DNA of 64,000 nucleotides from Liopterus haemorrhoidalis (Eukaryota > Arthropoda > Insecta > Coleoptera > Dytiscidae). Under the pieces are notes generated by a model. That model saw only the letters and a list, made by a program, of their open reading frames with translations, did no database searches and was not told where the DNA came from. Shown here piece by piece: positions 32,223 to 43,014 of this stretch; the first letter of the stretch is position 1, and every line of letters begins with the position of its first letter. Location of the stretch: contig OZ020611.1 of the NCBI GenBank assembly GCA_963971575.1, forward strand, positions 64,203,381 to 64,267,380, in the 5' to 3' direction. The position numbers and the translations under genes are program-made.

Positions 32223-34214
32223 TGTTAGGATCAGGACTAGTTCTTGGACGTCCTTTGTAATATATTACATTAGCAACCATAACATGATAACATATATAGA
32301 ACATATTGCAAATAGACGAGGTAATAAATGCTTATATGTGCTTGGATTTGTGTGTTTTAATTGATATTATTATAAACGCTATAAAGCGTTTATCATCAGA
32401 AGTGGGATCCCTACATCCACAACTAATTTTAACCAGTTTTTATTGTTCCTTACATAAAATATTTTGAAAATGATTGAAACAAACAAAAATGACAGAAATA
32501 TTGTCAGTTGCAAAAATAAGTTGAAATGCCAAAATTGGCACACAAGAGTTTTTAAAATGCAAAACGCGTTTAAAAGTGTTATATTATAATTAAACTGTAA
32601 AAATAATTAACCCCAACACGTTGCGTACCCATATTATGGTGTATAAATTTATATAAATTTTCCAATAACATTGCAAAGGCTAAATAAAGAAGAAGCTAAA
32701 GATTGTATGCAAATTTGACACAAAATAATAAGAGAATAATGAGGTATGGTATTTCTGATTTGTTCTTGGTAATTTAGAAATTTTGGATAAAGAATAAATT
32801 TAACAAGGTAATTCAAAGAGTTTTATTATTGTTGTGAGCATGCGAAAAAGAAAAGATTTTGAAATTTCAGAGAACTAAAATTGTTTTTACAGCGTTGCAA
32901 ATTAAAAACAATATTTTGTATCAAAATGAACGTAAAATTTTAGTTCTCGTAAGTGCAATGATACAAAGTAGGTGAATATTTTGGTAATTTAAGGACACAG
33001 ACAAAAACAAAAATAGGTGGACGAAAGATGTCTTGTGATGTGCCAAATATGTCTTGGCCTTAAGTCTGTACTAATGGTACATATTTGATGAAAATGCCAA
33101 TATATATATAGAGAGAGACATTTTTAAATTGATCTTTTATTACAGCTATTGCAGGTTTAGAACATAATTCAGTGCCAGGAGATGAATTCATTTAATGTGT
33201 TCTTTGTTTCTTGGGGAACTCTAACAAGGACAAAACAATAGGAACCGTAGGGTTCTGCTTAGTTTAACTTGTTTTACCAAAGCTATTGAGAACAGACCAG
33301 GCTGCAGCTTACCTGAATGGCACATGTAGTGATCTGAAGAGAAATAAAAAAATAATGTCAGAATGGACGAGCGTTTGTCTATTGGCAGATAAATAGTATG
33401 AAGGTAATTGATTAAATTGAGGCTGACTAAATTGTAAGAGACATTTTATTGTTTTGACAAAATGATAAGGCACTGAGTATGAAGCAGCGACAGTCGCTGA
33501 GCTTGTTAAGTACTGTAGACAACCTGTAATGAAATAAACTGATAGATAGTTGAGTTGAGAATTGATAGCTTGTTGAGTACCGCAAAACACACTGGTCGTT
33601 TTTGTTTTGTTGACTTTGGATGGTCAGGGACCTCAAGGAGTTCAGAGGAATTTTGGATGGTCAGGGACCTCAAGCAGTTGTGTTTGTTTAGTTTGCTTCT
33701 GGATGGTCAGGGACCTCAAGGAGTTGTTGGACCTAAAATGGTCGTGTTTATCTTGTTGACTCTGAATGGTCAGAGAACTCAAGGAGTTGTGTTTGTTTTG
33801 TTTGATGCTAATTGTTCAGGGACCTCAAGGTGTTCAGTGAAACTCTGGATGATCAGGAACCTCAAGGAGACGGGCAAAACTAACATTATGTTTTCGTTTC
33901 CTCTGTTTTATATTGCAGTTTTTAAATAATATGCCGTGAGGACGTGGCAGGAGCAGGACGGCCGTGTTAGAATAGCAAATTGTTTCATTTTCCAGTTAAA
34001 TTTGTAGAGGCCGCAAGGACGCGGCAAGATCAAGACGGCCTTGTTAGGATCAGGACTAGTTCTTGAACGTCCTTTGTAATATGTTATGTTAGCAACCATA
34101 ACATGATGACATATGTAGGACAGATTGTAAATAGACGTGGTGTTAAATGCTTATGGGTGATTGGATTTGTGTGTTTTAATTGGTATTATTACAAACGCTA
34201 TAAAACGTTTATCA
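32223..34214. mobile_element. Non-autonomous LTR retroelement (TRIM/LARD-like, 1992 bp)
   Basis: Two direct repeats of exactly 173 bp, 32223-32395 and 34042-34214, both begin TGTTAGGATCAGGACTAG and end GTTTATCA (TG...CA). By eye they differ at roughly 18 positions. TGTA lies directly outside each end. After the left LTR comes TCAGAAGTGGGATCC, which resembles the TATCAGA-type primer-binding region of some copia elements; the primer is not certain. The interior has no gag, protease, RT or integrase. It carries a minisatellite at 33610-33872 and two diverged copies of a GAGGACGTGGCAGGA-type block just before the right LTR (33939 and 34007). Replication would depend on another element. Confidence 0.8.
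33610..33872 (+). repeat. Minisatellite inside the LTR element
   Basis: Six imperfect copies of a core, consensus GGTCAGGGACCTCAAGGAG, separated by T/G-rich spacers such as TTGTGTTTGTTTTGTTTG. Copies start near 33629, 33658, 33704, 33767, 33814 and 33850. The spacing varies from 29 to 63 bp. Confidence 0.85.
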
Positions 34215-34447
34215 TGTATATACATATGTAGATTTTGACATTTTATTTAAAAGATGATTCAATATACAATCCTGGTAACGAAATCGGCAGCACAAATTTT
34301 AGTAGAATTATTGATAAATTGAAATGTAGAAAACTAAATATTGGTATTAAACTAAACAGATGTTCGGTCTGATATTCAGACCGAAACTTACAAAGTTTTT
34401 ATATTTGTAATTTTATTGAAAACACTGCTTCATATACAATATATTTC

Positions 34448-34492
34448 CAGCCCCTGAAGATGGTCCGAATATCAGACCGAAATATTGGGCAT
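34448..34492 (+). ncRNA. Hammerhead-ribozyme-like motif 3
   Basis: Stem I GCCC (34450-34453) pairs with GGGC (34487-34490). Between them are CTGAAGA (34454-34460), one extra T, stem II GGTC...GACC, and GAAATATT, in which A-T and T-A form a minimal stem III before a UH-type cleavage position. This is the same architecture as motifs at 3684 and 8274. A related inverted word, GGTCTGATATTCAGACCGAAA, lies at 34362-34382. Confidence 0.45.
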
Positions 34493-35924
34493 TAGTAAAA
34501 GTTAAGTTTTACTTTCCTCACCGTTTTCTTCCCAATTATTTTTATAATTAAACTATTAAATCAGCTCGGTATCAAGGTATAAAAATAAAGTAACGATCAA
34601 AGTATCTGAAATACAGATACAAGATACTTAATTTAAATATCTAGATACAGATACAGACATATTTCAAAAAGTATTTAATTTGTATCTAGATACTTGTAAC
34701 TAGATACATTACAATACAGTTTAGAAGTGACCTTTTTTTGGTCATCTCTTTGTAGTTTAGAAGTGAAGACCTTTTTTTTATGTTGTGATTTGGGGCGCCG
34801 CGAGAAAAATTTAATACATTAAAGGCACCCGGAACCGAAAAAGTTTGGGAACCACTGGGTTAGATAACGAGAATAACTGCACAATCTTCACAAAGCGTTC
34901 GTCTTTCGATTTTCCACTTTCTTGCACAGTGTACACAGTAGTCACGTGACAAAAAACTTGTGCGTCACAGAGTTAACACTGCACAGTTATGTTGAACGCA
35001 CCTAAAACATGTTTCCAGAAGTGGAAAAGCATTAACTGCGATGTGTACCTGTAGAAGAAGAATATTAATATAATAATTGTTTTATGACTCTAGCATACAG
35101 TTCTATACGATTTTTAAAAGATTCTACCTGACATCAATATAATATCGTTGCTTTACAATAAACGTTTGTACAATCAATTTCTTAATCAACATTATCATAA
35201 TTTCGGATCACTTCAACATTACATAAACGATTAATTTCAACAAAGTGCTCATCCTATTCTAGTGGTTCTCCCCTTTTTAGTCCTAACTAAAATCTGGCCA
35301 TATGGACTTGGGTATTGTCCTGGTTGGCTCGTGCTTGCCCCAGGGGGCGCTCACAGTTGGGGCCCGTTGATTGTCATCTCTGTACACTATATTGTTTATT
35401 GAATGCCGTTCCACAGATTATTATGGAAATATATTGAATGGCATGTAAGCGGAGTGCTTGTGTACGGCAAGCGCGCATCTGTGCTCCCGTTATGCTCTCC
35501 TGGGACACACATCCAATCCTTTTGGATGCCTTTATTTTTGAAGTATTATTCAATCGAATTATTTGCTTATTTATTTTGAGTGGATATTTATTACTTAAAT
35601 GGGGTTTTCATGTTTTATCTTCATGTTTATTTTGTGGATAGAGGGTTAACGAGTTTTATATATTAAATTTGAAAACAAATTTTGTATATCTACGTCAGTG
35701 GTTTCCAACCTTTTATGACATAAATACCCCTTGGCAACCCATTTCACTATATTGTACGCCTCATATTAAAAAAAACTTAATATATATAGTTGCTGATTTT
35801 CTCTTTATATTTATTATATTCTAGCTGGAGTACCCGCATTTCGTACGTTTTTGTAGTATGTATTTTGCTGTAACGTAAATGATAACACAATATAATAGTT
35901 TTTTTATTCTTAACTATTCTTTTG
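34493..35924. other. Mostly unassigned; hAT-MITE-like ends
   Basis: Contains AAAAAGTTTGGGAACCACTG at 34836-34855 and CAGTGGTTTCCAACCTTTT at 35696-35714. These look like right and left ends of hAT MITEs but are not paired into one element. A degenerate GATACAAGATACTT-type repeat occurs at 34610-34720. Confidence 0.35.
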
Positions 35925-36062
35925 CATATATTTTTGATGTTAAGTAAATAATAAGTGCGATACTTCGTTTATAGGTAGCTCTCCTCATAGCTCCTCAAAA
36001 TGTATCTTATTAAAAACTGCATTAAACAGACATAAATGGTTTCTTTTCTCATATTCATTTTT
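35925..36062 (+). repeat. Family E, left part, interrupted by family B
   Basis: Matches the opening units of the 12420-13560 copy (TATATTTTTGATGTTAAGTAA, then TAATAAGTGCGATA and AAAACTGCATTAAACAG). Family B follows directly, and family E resumes near 36990. Confidence 0.6.
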
Positions 36063-36109
36063 AGGGTTTTGTAGGTATGACAAAAAAACCCTTATACCGT
36101 CATTTTGTC

Positions 36110-36143
<34 letters not shown>

Positions 36144-36954
36144 TCGGTAAAAATTGTAGCCAAACGGCTAAACCTAGAGAGTTGAAATTTGGCATGCTTA
36201 TACAACTCTTTGACCCGCACATAGGAAAAATACTAAAACATCTAAAAAACATACCCCCCTAAAAATATAAATAAATATGTGCTCATCGAAAACAAAAATA
36301 TTTTTTTTAAATTATGAGTAGGGTATCAAATGAAAGCCCTTAGTACGTGGATTAACGATCAATTTTTTATTTTTGAAAAATAAATTATTTTGATGCGATT
36401 TTTGCCAAAATTGTGCAAAAAATTCAAAACGCATTTTTTGTGATTTATGGCTAATAATGTACACAAGTTATAGCTTTGTAACAAGCAACACTCTAACGTG
36501 TGTGCTGGTCTAGTGGTATTTGACGCTGACTTTTCACCCATGTAACCCGATCCGATAGGGATCGAACCCTGGAGAGAAGAGACTATATATATATATATTT
36601 TTTTTTTCTAATTTCTATATTGTTTAAATTATTTTTTCAAAATTCTAATTATATTTTGGCAAATGTTGCATTTAATTTTTAAAAGCGTAAATTTAATAGC
36701 CAGTGGAAATTGTTTAAATTATAATTTAATTCTGTTTCAATGTACACGAAATCAGAGGGGCGGAACTTATAACAACCAATTTTGCAATTCTTAATGAACC
36801 TTGCTATATAAAAAAAAATACTGCACATATTTAGAAACCTAAATAATGGTATTAGGCGTTCGAATTAAAATTAACAAAAAAAATATTTTAATATAAAATT
36901 TGTTTTCGCATCCAAAATAATCATCATTCACTTACTAAATACCTGCAAAACCCT
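36063..36954 (+). mobile_element. Family B non-autonomous element, copy B1 (892 bp)
   Basis: Terminal inverted repeat AGGGTTTTGTAGGTAT at the left and TACCTGCAAAACCCT at the right. A (GTCT)n tract lies at 36109-36140. The fixed interior includes TTGAAATTTGGCATGCTTAT. A tRNA-like sequence sits in the middle, and the right part includes CTTGCTATATAAAAAAAAATAC. The next 40 bp (GAAATATGTGAAAATTCACAC...) are also shared with B2 and B3, so the true end may lie beyond the repeat. No ORF. Confidence 0.75.
36500..36576 (+). repeat. tRNA-like sequence with Pol III boxes inside family B1
   Basis: A box TGGTCTAGTGG (36506-36516) and B box GATCGAACC (36560-36568), each a perfect consensus fit, are 43 nt apart. 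The A-box region resembles tRNA-Glu. Acceptor pairing is lost, so it is tRNA-derived, not a tRNA gene. A different tRNA-like sequence holds the same position in copy B2. Confidence 0.65.
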
Positions 36955-37025
36955 GAAATATGTGAAAATTCACACTTCACATCAATTTTTGTTGTATAGT
37001 AAATAATAAGTGAGATATTTCAGGA

Positions 37026-38955
37026 TTTCAATTTCTGGAAAACGATGAAGGAAGATAGTTTCGAAAAAAGTGAAAAAAGAAAAAAAAAAAAATTCATGGC
37101 AAGAATTTGGCACAAAATAAAAGAGGCTTTCAGAGAGAATCAAAAGATGTTCTACGGAACCATAAAACAAATGAGGAAGAAAAAAGTAACAACACTGAAA
37201 AACGTCAAAGATGAGAATGGAAAGAAGAAATTATGGAAAGATGGAAACAATATTTCCAGGATTTGTTACATATTGAAAGCATAGGCCGTAAAAATGCAAC
37301 ACAACCTGAACAAAACTCAGAAGAAAGGATAGAAAATAATGAAGATACTGGAAGTAAAGAGTCAAATAAAATATCAATGGAAGAACTAGAAGAAGCTCTG
37401 GGAAATTCAAAAACAGAAAGGCACCTGGACACGACTGTATCATTAGCGAATTGATTAAGTATCCAGGGGACCAGGGAAAAGAAAAACTTTTGAAAATTAT
37501 GAATCTGGAGATAACAACAAGTAGATCCCCTCTAGACTGGCAAGTCGGTATTATAACACCCATATATAAGAAAGGCGACAGCAGAGAATGCGCAAATTAC
37601 AGAGGAATAACCCTGCTTGGCGCAGTAGGAAAATTATATGCAAGAATACTCCAGCGAAGAATCAGAAACGCACTGGAAGCAACCTTGAAAGACTCTCAAT
37701 ATGGATTTAGGTCAAAGAGAGGAGTGCAAGACCCAATATTCACATTACGGCAACTAAGCGAGAAAGCTCTAAAAACAAATAGCCAAATCCACCTATGCTT
37801 CATAGACTTGGAGAAAGCGAGTGAACAGAGAAGACGTCTGGTTGACACTTAAAAACAGAGACATTCATGAAAGCACCATCTCAAATATTAAAAGTCTGTA
37901 TACCGACAGCAATAATTATGTCAGAACAAGAAATGAAGTATCGAGATCTTTTATAACGGAAAACGGACTCAGACAAGGGTGCGTACTCAGTCCGCTACTG
38001 TTCTCAATGGTTCTAGACGCCGCCATAAAAGAAGTGAGACAAAATATTGAATGGGCTAAGAATATTGTGTGGGCTACTGGAAAATGGAAAATGTGAAAGT
38101 AGCAGAACTTTGCTATGCGGATGACATGGTCATAATAGCAAGGAACGAGGACGAACTACAAAACAACCTGAACAATACAATAAAGAATTGAAGAAAATAA
38201 ATATGAAAATTAGCACACAAAAAACAAAAACAATGGTAATAAGCAGGACAAAAATGCAACACAAGATAAAAATAGATGACAAAATAATAGAACAGGTAGG
38301 AAAATTCAAATACCTAGGCACAGTTTTCGCGGAAGATGGAAAAATGGATGAAGAAATTATGGAAAGAGTAGGCGCAGCAGGAAGAATGTTCAACAGCATC
38401 AAAGCACCGTTCTTAACTAAAAAAGAAATACCAACTAACATCAAGGTAGAGATCTTCAAAAAATTGACAGTACCAATTTTGGCATACGCCTCAGAATCCT
38501 GGACCACTACAGAGACGCACAGATCTAAAATAAGAAGCTCCGAAATGAGATTTTTAAGGAAAATCGAAGGTAAAACAAAATTGGACAAAATAAGAAATGA
38601 AGTATTTAGGGAAAAACTAGGCACAAAACCAGTAGAGACTATAATAGAAGAAGGACAGCTAAGGTGGCTGGGACATATACACAGAATGAGTGAAGACAAA
38701 ATAGTAAAAAGAGTTTATGAAGCAAGAACAGTGAAGAAAGTTAGACCAGGAAGACCGAGAAAAACCTGGCACCAAGAAACAAAAGAAGCTGCAACGAAGA
38801 GAGGAGTAAAGTGGGAGGAGATAAGAAAATATACAAAGGACAGAACACGATGGAAAGAAGTATGGAGAACAACACCAGAAAATAAGTAACTCGACTATAG
38901 CCTTACACCGCAAGATAGAAAGGCTTCAGGATTAAGTAAGTAAGTAAGTAAGTTT
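37026..38955 (+). pseudogene. RTE-like LINE, RT domain to 3' tail (copy 2)
   Basis: The longest LINE fragment in the window. Pieces in order: a basic, helical linker (WHKIKEAFRENQKMFYGTIK, 37110-37170), MERWKQYFQDLLHIE, DWQVGIITPIYKKGDSRECA (37540-37597), NYRGITLLGAVGKLYARILQ, SQYGFRSKRGVQDPIFTLRQ, LCFIDLEKA, GLRQGCVLSPLLFSMVLDAA (37968-38027), ELCYADDMVIIARNEDEL with intact YADD (38104-38157), then an open 38188-38889 stretch: FKYLGTVFAEDGKM, VPILAYASESW, LRWLGHIHRMSEDKI, RPGRPRKTW. Five frames are needed to read it. The 3' UTR ends in (AAGT)n at 38933-38955. The N-terminal endonuclease is missing. It shares its 3' end with the copy at 19455-20318. Confidence 0.9.
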
Positions 38956-39800
38956 TAGGAAGTAATTCCCCAAATATTCATTCAATCGAAAAAGTTTATA
39001 CAACAAAAATATTTTTTTGTTATTATAAACAATTTTTGTTTTATAAGTTTTTGTGGTTGTCAATAATAAGGGATATATTTCAAAAGTATAGCTTTAGGGT
39101 GTCCTCCCGTAACTCCCCAACTATTCACTTAAATGAAAAAATGCATAGATATAAAAGATTTATTTTTTTGTCATGTATGATTTTGCTGGTAAGTTCTTAA
39201 TACGAATAACGAATAATAATAAGAAATATATGTAGATTTTATTTTTAGTGTACCCCCCCCCACCCCTTCCGTAACTTTATTAATATAAACAATTCTTATT
39301 ATTGTTTTTCTGATAAGCCAATAATAACGGAGATATTTTAAGTTTTTAATATACAATTTTAACCCCGAATCCTCCCCCTAGAATATAAATTTTGAGAAGT
39401 TTTAGAGCAGCGTTTTCCATCCGCCGGTCCGCAAGATTTTGCGGGTTTGTAGTTTAAAGGGGAGGATCTTTTTTTGCTCATTACTTATATTTTGGAGGTG
39501 AAGACCTTTTTTTTGCTCATTACTTAGTAATAATTTTGCGATACACATTACTTTCTAAACTTGCCGGTCCGTAATTTTTTTCTGGGACGCTTACCGGTCC
39601 GCTATGAAAAAAGGTTGGGAAACGCTGCCTTAGAGCGTATGTTCGAATCCTGGTTTTACTCTATCATCATACCAAATTACGTGAAAATATGTGTAGCCGT
39701 TTTTGTATGAATCTTGGACAGACAGACAAACATACAAAAATTATTTTTTTGCGGATATTGTCTTATAATAGTCTGAAACGTGTTTTTTCACTTTTTTTGA
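38956..39800 (+). repeat. Family E, right part and tail, with nested hAT MITE
   Basis: Continues family E after the RTE insertion (ATTCATTCAATCGAAAAAGT, TTAAGTTTTTAATATAC, AACCCCGAATCC). It resumes after the MITE with the tail GTGTAGCCGTTTTTGTATGA, a CAGACAGACAAACA stretch and GTCTTATAATAGTCTGAAACG. Confidence 0.6.
39408..39627. mobile_element. hAT MITE (220 bp)
   Basis: Ends CAGCGTTTTCCATCC and GGTTGGGAAACGCTG form an imperfect terminal repeat. Flanking 8-mers TTTTAGAG and CCTTAGAG agree at 6 of 8 positions, compatible with an aged hAT duplication. The interior repeats CGGTCCG words and GTGAAGACCTTTTTTTTGC. Non-coding. Confidence 0.75.
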
Positions 39801-39804
39801 CACA

Positions 39805-40560
39805 AAAGTCAAAATTTTAGACCGCAACTCAAAAGTGACCATATGTTTGTGATCTAAGGCTAAAAATGTATAAGTATACCAATTTTGCAACGAAATTCAA
39901 CAATTTCTATCTACTCCATTCTAAAATTTTTAAATTTATAGCCAGTAGCTTTAAGCTAATTTTGGGCTGAGGATTATGAAAAAAAAAAAAAATATACCTA
40001 TATTTAAAAAATTCATGCTTTCCTAGTTTTTGAGTTTCGATGTTTTTTGCCTATTTGGGTAAATTTTTTGCCTATGATTCCGCAACTTTTGCCCAAACTT
40101 TAAAATGGACCCAATTTTGTTGATCTATGACCAAAAATACATATTTGTACCAATTTTCAATAAAATCGGAGACAATTTTTTTTTGCTTAAAAATTTATTC
40201 GATTTATATGATTTTGTTAAGGTCTACCTCTTATGATTTTTTCGATTTCTGGCTATCTTCAAGAGTTTTGGATAACTGCTCACACAAAACTTAATAACTA
40301 GTTTATTAAAGTCCAATTTTTTTTAGACTAAACAATGTACGAGTGTTTTAAAAATTCAAACCGTAGCTTTCTATCACTAACCATTTTATAGGGTTTATCA
40401 AAATTTTCAAAAATTAAAAAAAATAAATAAATAAAAATTATGAATTTTATTTGATTTACAAATAATGTAAATGATGCCATTAAAAAAATGGTCATAATCT
40501 CAAAATGCATAAAACTATTAAAGCCCCAATTTTTTCTAAACTACTGATAATGCTTGAGGA
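39805..40560 (-). repeat. Family G, inverted copy
   Basis: The reverse complement matches 1640-3165 but is uninterrupted where family A sits there, which confirms that A is an insertion. Landmarks on the minus strand are GTTAGTGATAGAAAGC and GACTTTAATAAACTAG. Confidence 0.6.
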
Positions 40561-40849
40561 GCTCTTGCTCAAAATTCACACTTTACACATATTATATATA
40601 TAACAAGACAATCAGTTATATATATGAATCGGATATTACTCAAACAACATGTAATTTTTTAAGGTTTTCAGGAGAAGTATACTTATTTCATTATCAGAAA
40701 TACAAAATAATTAATAATTTTATTAATATTAATCGTAAATTGCAAATATATATTAATAAAGTTAGAGGTTGTATAATTTTTTAATTTTTCGGCCTTACAT
40801 TTGGTTACACGTTTCAGATGAATATAAAACGATAACCGCAAAAAATAGC

Positions 40850-42210
40850 TTTTGTCTATCTGAGATTCACACAAAAACGGCTGGACATATTTTAACAAAA
40901 TTTTGATGATAGAATAGAAATAGTATTCGAACACTCGTAAGATGGCATCACAAATTTTTCATTCTTAGGCCGAGAACATACAGAAAGCCGGCACCGATTT
41001 TACTGGCAATAAGCGCTGATCTGCCGTGGTATCATTCCAAGTTTTCAAATATAAATGCACACGCTGTGTACTGGTCGGCACCGGTCGGTGTCGGCTACCC
41101 GCTTACCGAAACGTTTAAGTTGTTGAAGCAGTTTGTTGTCAGCGCCGAAACAAAAAAATATTTAAAAAATCTTGCATCTTTTTAATTGAGGAAAACGGTG
41201 GTGATATTCCACATATTTACGTCTCTCTTGATTTATTGCATGTATACCTTTTCATTTTGGCTCTATTTTTAAATATAGTGATTCTGTTAGAAACAACTCA
41301 TCCAAAGATGAATCAGAATAATTGAGCCAATATACGAAAGAGTAGCTATACACTTTTAAAACTAGCGTTCACTTTATGCTAGGCCAATATAATTAAAAAA
41401 TGTACGATAAATAGGAAAAAATAAATAAAAACTTCAATATATACGTTATGTTATCTGTCAGTGTCACATGCAATATCAGCGTTTAGCGTGTGCTCAGCCA
41501 GTAACCCAGTACGCTTGTTTTCGGTACCGATTGTCAGCGCTGATTTACCAGCTTTATGTATGTTTGCGGCCTAAGGGAGTGTTTCGGGGTTAAAACTGTT
41601 TACTAAAATATTTAAAATATCTCCCTTATTATTGACATAACACAAAAATCTATATATCAAAAATTGTTTATAATAAGAAAACAAATCTTCCATGAAGTTT
41701 TCAATTAAGTGAATATTTGGGGAATTATAGGGGAGAGGACACTAAAATTAATTGTTTGAAATATCACCTTTATTGTCGATTTACCAGGTAAAACGTGTAT
41801 GAGAAAACTTATATACAGTGAGAAAACAAATATTTTAAATGCATACAACATTTCTCACTTGGATGAATATTTGGATAGTTACGGGGGGCGGAGGAATAAT
41901 GTTTTGAAATATTGCACATCAAAAATGTATATAAGAAAATTTGTTTAGAATGAAAAAACATTACTTTTATGTTCAAAAAGATGAATATTTGAGGGGTCAT
42001 AGGGAGGGCTACCTATACACTTGAAATAACTAACTTATTATTTACTGAACAGCAAAAATATATACCTATAAGAAAATTGGTTAAAATGAAAAAACTTTTT
42101 CTGTTTAATGTAGATTTTAATAATAATGAATATTTGGGGGTTATGGGGAAAGTTACCTACACGCATATTTTTTTCCATGTATTTATTATCATAATGTGAA
42201 TTTCAAAATG
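40850..42210 (-). repeat. Family E, inverted copy, with nested Harbinger-type MITE
   Basis: On the minus strand the ~140-bp units appear again (plus-strand AAATATCTCCCTTATTATTGAC, GTGAATATTTGGGGAATTAT, GGATGAATATTTGGATAG). The tail AGATTCACACAAAAACGGCTG is at the left end. The copy faces the plus-strand family E at 35925-39800 across family G. Confidence 0.6.
40968..41571. mobile_element. PIF/Harbinger-type MITE (604 bp)
   Basis: Ends GGCCGAGAACATACAGAAAGC and, reverse-complemented, GGCCGCAAACATACATAAAGC, with a longer shared region around AGCGCTGATC. Flanking triplets are TTA and TAA, close to the TWA duplication of PIF/Harbinger but not identical. It lies inside inverted family E. Non-coding. 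Confidence 0.65.
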
Positions 42211-43014
42211 AATAACTTTTAGAAAACCCGGAAAATGTTTTTATAAATTTTTTATTAAAAACTAGTTTCGTAATGTATTAGATAAAAAGCAATTTTATTA
42301 AAAAATTCTAGGATATAAAATGTAATTTTAAATTTGATCTTATCATGTAATGAAAATAGTAAATAGATTAACAAGGACCAAACATCTTCAGTTTTGTGCT
42401 TAAATAATAAATGATACGAGGCTCGAGGGACGAATTATTTTATAGTACACCATTAGCCTTGTGACTTGTATGTGCTCTGTAACGAGCACGCATGCACGCG
42501 TCTTTCTAACCAACTCATACTTTTTATACGGAATTGGTGTTATTTAGCATGAATTTTTTATATGAATTACGCGAAAGGTTAAACTCTAAGCACTAAAGAA
42601 AGCTAAAATTACACTGGAATAACTACGTGTAAATTGTGCATTATCTAATAGCAGTGGCGGTTCGTGGATTTTGTAAGTGTGAAGTGACAAACAATCATCG
42701 CCTTAGCTATGGCCAAGCAAGGCCTGTGATCCGGGGGAGGGACAAGTTTGGGGTTCAAGTTGTCAAAATTTATATATATTTATTTATTTGGATATTTGGT
42801 TCTTGACGCGGATTATATGAAATAAAACACAGATTCTCTTTTATTCGTCAGTTTATTAAAAGTAGTTCTTTGTCAATTTATAAAATACGAAACGTTTCGT
42901 GCATGGGTAGTATGCCCATCTTCAGTCAGTCAATCAGTTAAAATCACCACGTAATCAAACAGTAGTTTAAAACTTTGTGTCAAAGATAACGTGTTCCTAT
43001 AATTCCGTTAAAAA
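42211..43014. other. Unassigned stretch with a minus-strand hammerhead-like motif
   Basis: No ORF. On the minus strand at 42890-42920, CTGAAGA is followed by a hairpin built from ATGGG and CCCAT and then CGAAACGTT. This is the same box order as the plus-strand motifs at 3684, 8274 and 34448, with a short stem I. The plus-strand words ATGGGTAGTATGCCCAT and CTTCAGTCAG mark it. Confidence 0.35.

Noticed and set aside
33610..33872. CRISPR-like array
   Set aside because: Repeats are imperfect, spacing is irregular, and the unit is inside an LTR-bounded eukaryotic element.
33555..33929. 124-codon ORF over the minisatellite
   Set aside because: Its apparent peptide repeat simply follows the DNA repeat; unit lengths are not multiples of three and other frames are also open.
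37231..37563. 110-codon minus-strand ORF
   Set aside because: Antisense shadow of the same RTE-like element.
38130..38699. 189-codon minus-strand ORF rich in Leu, Ser and Ile
   Set aside because: It is the antisense shadow of the RTE-like coding region at 38188-38889, whose plus-strand motifs are clear.
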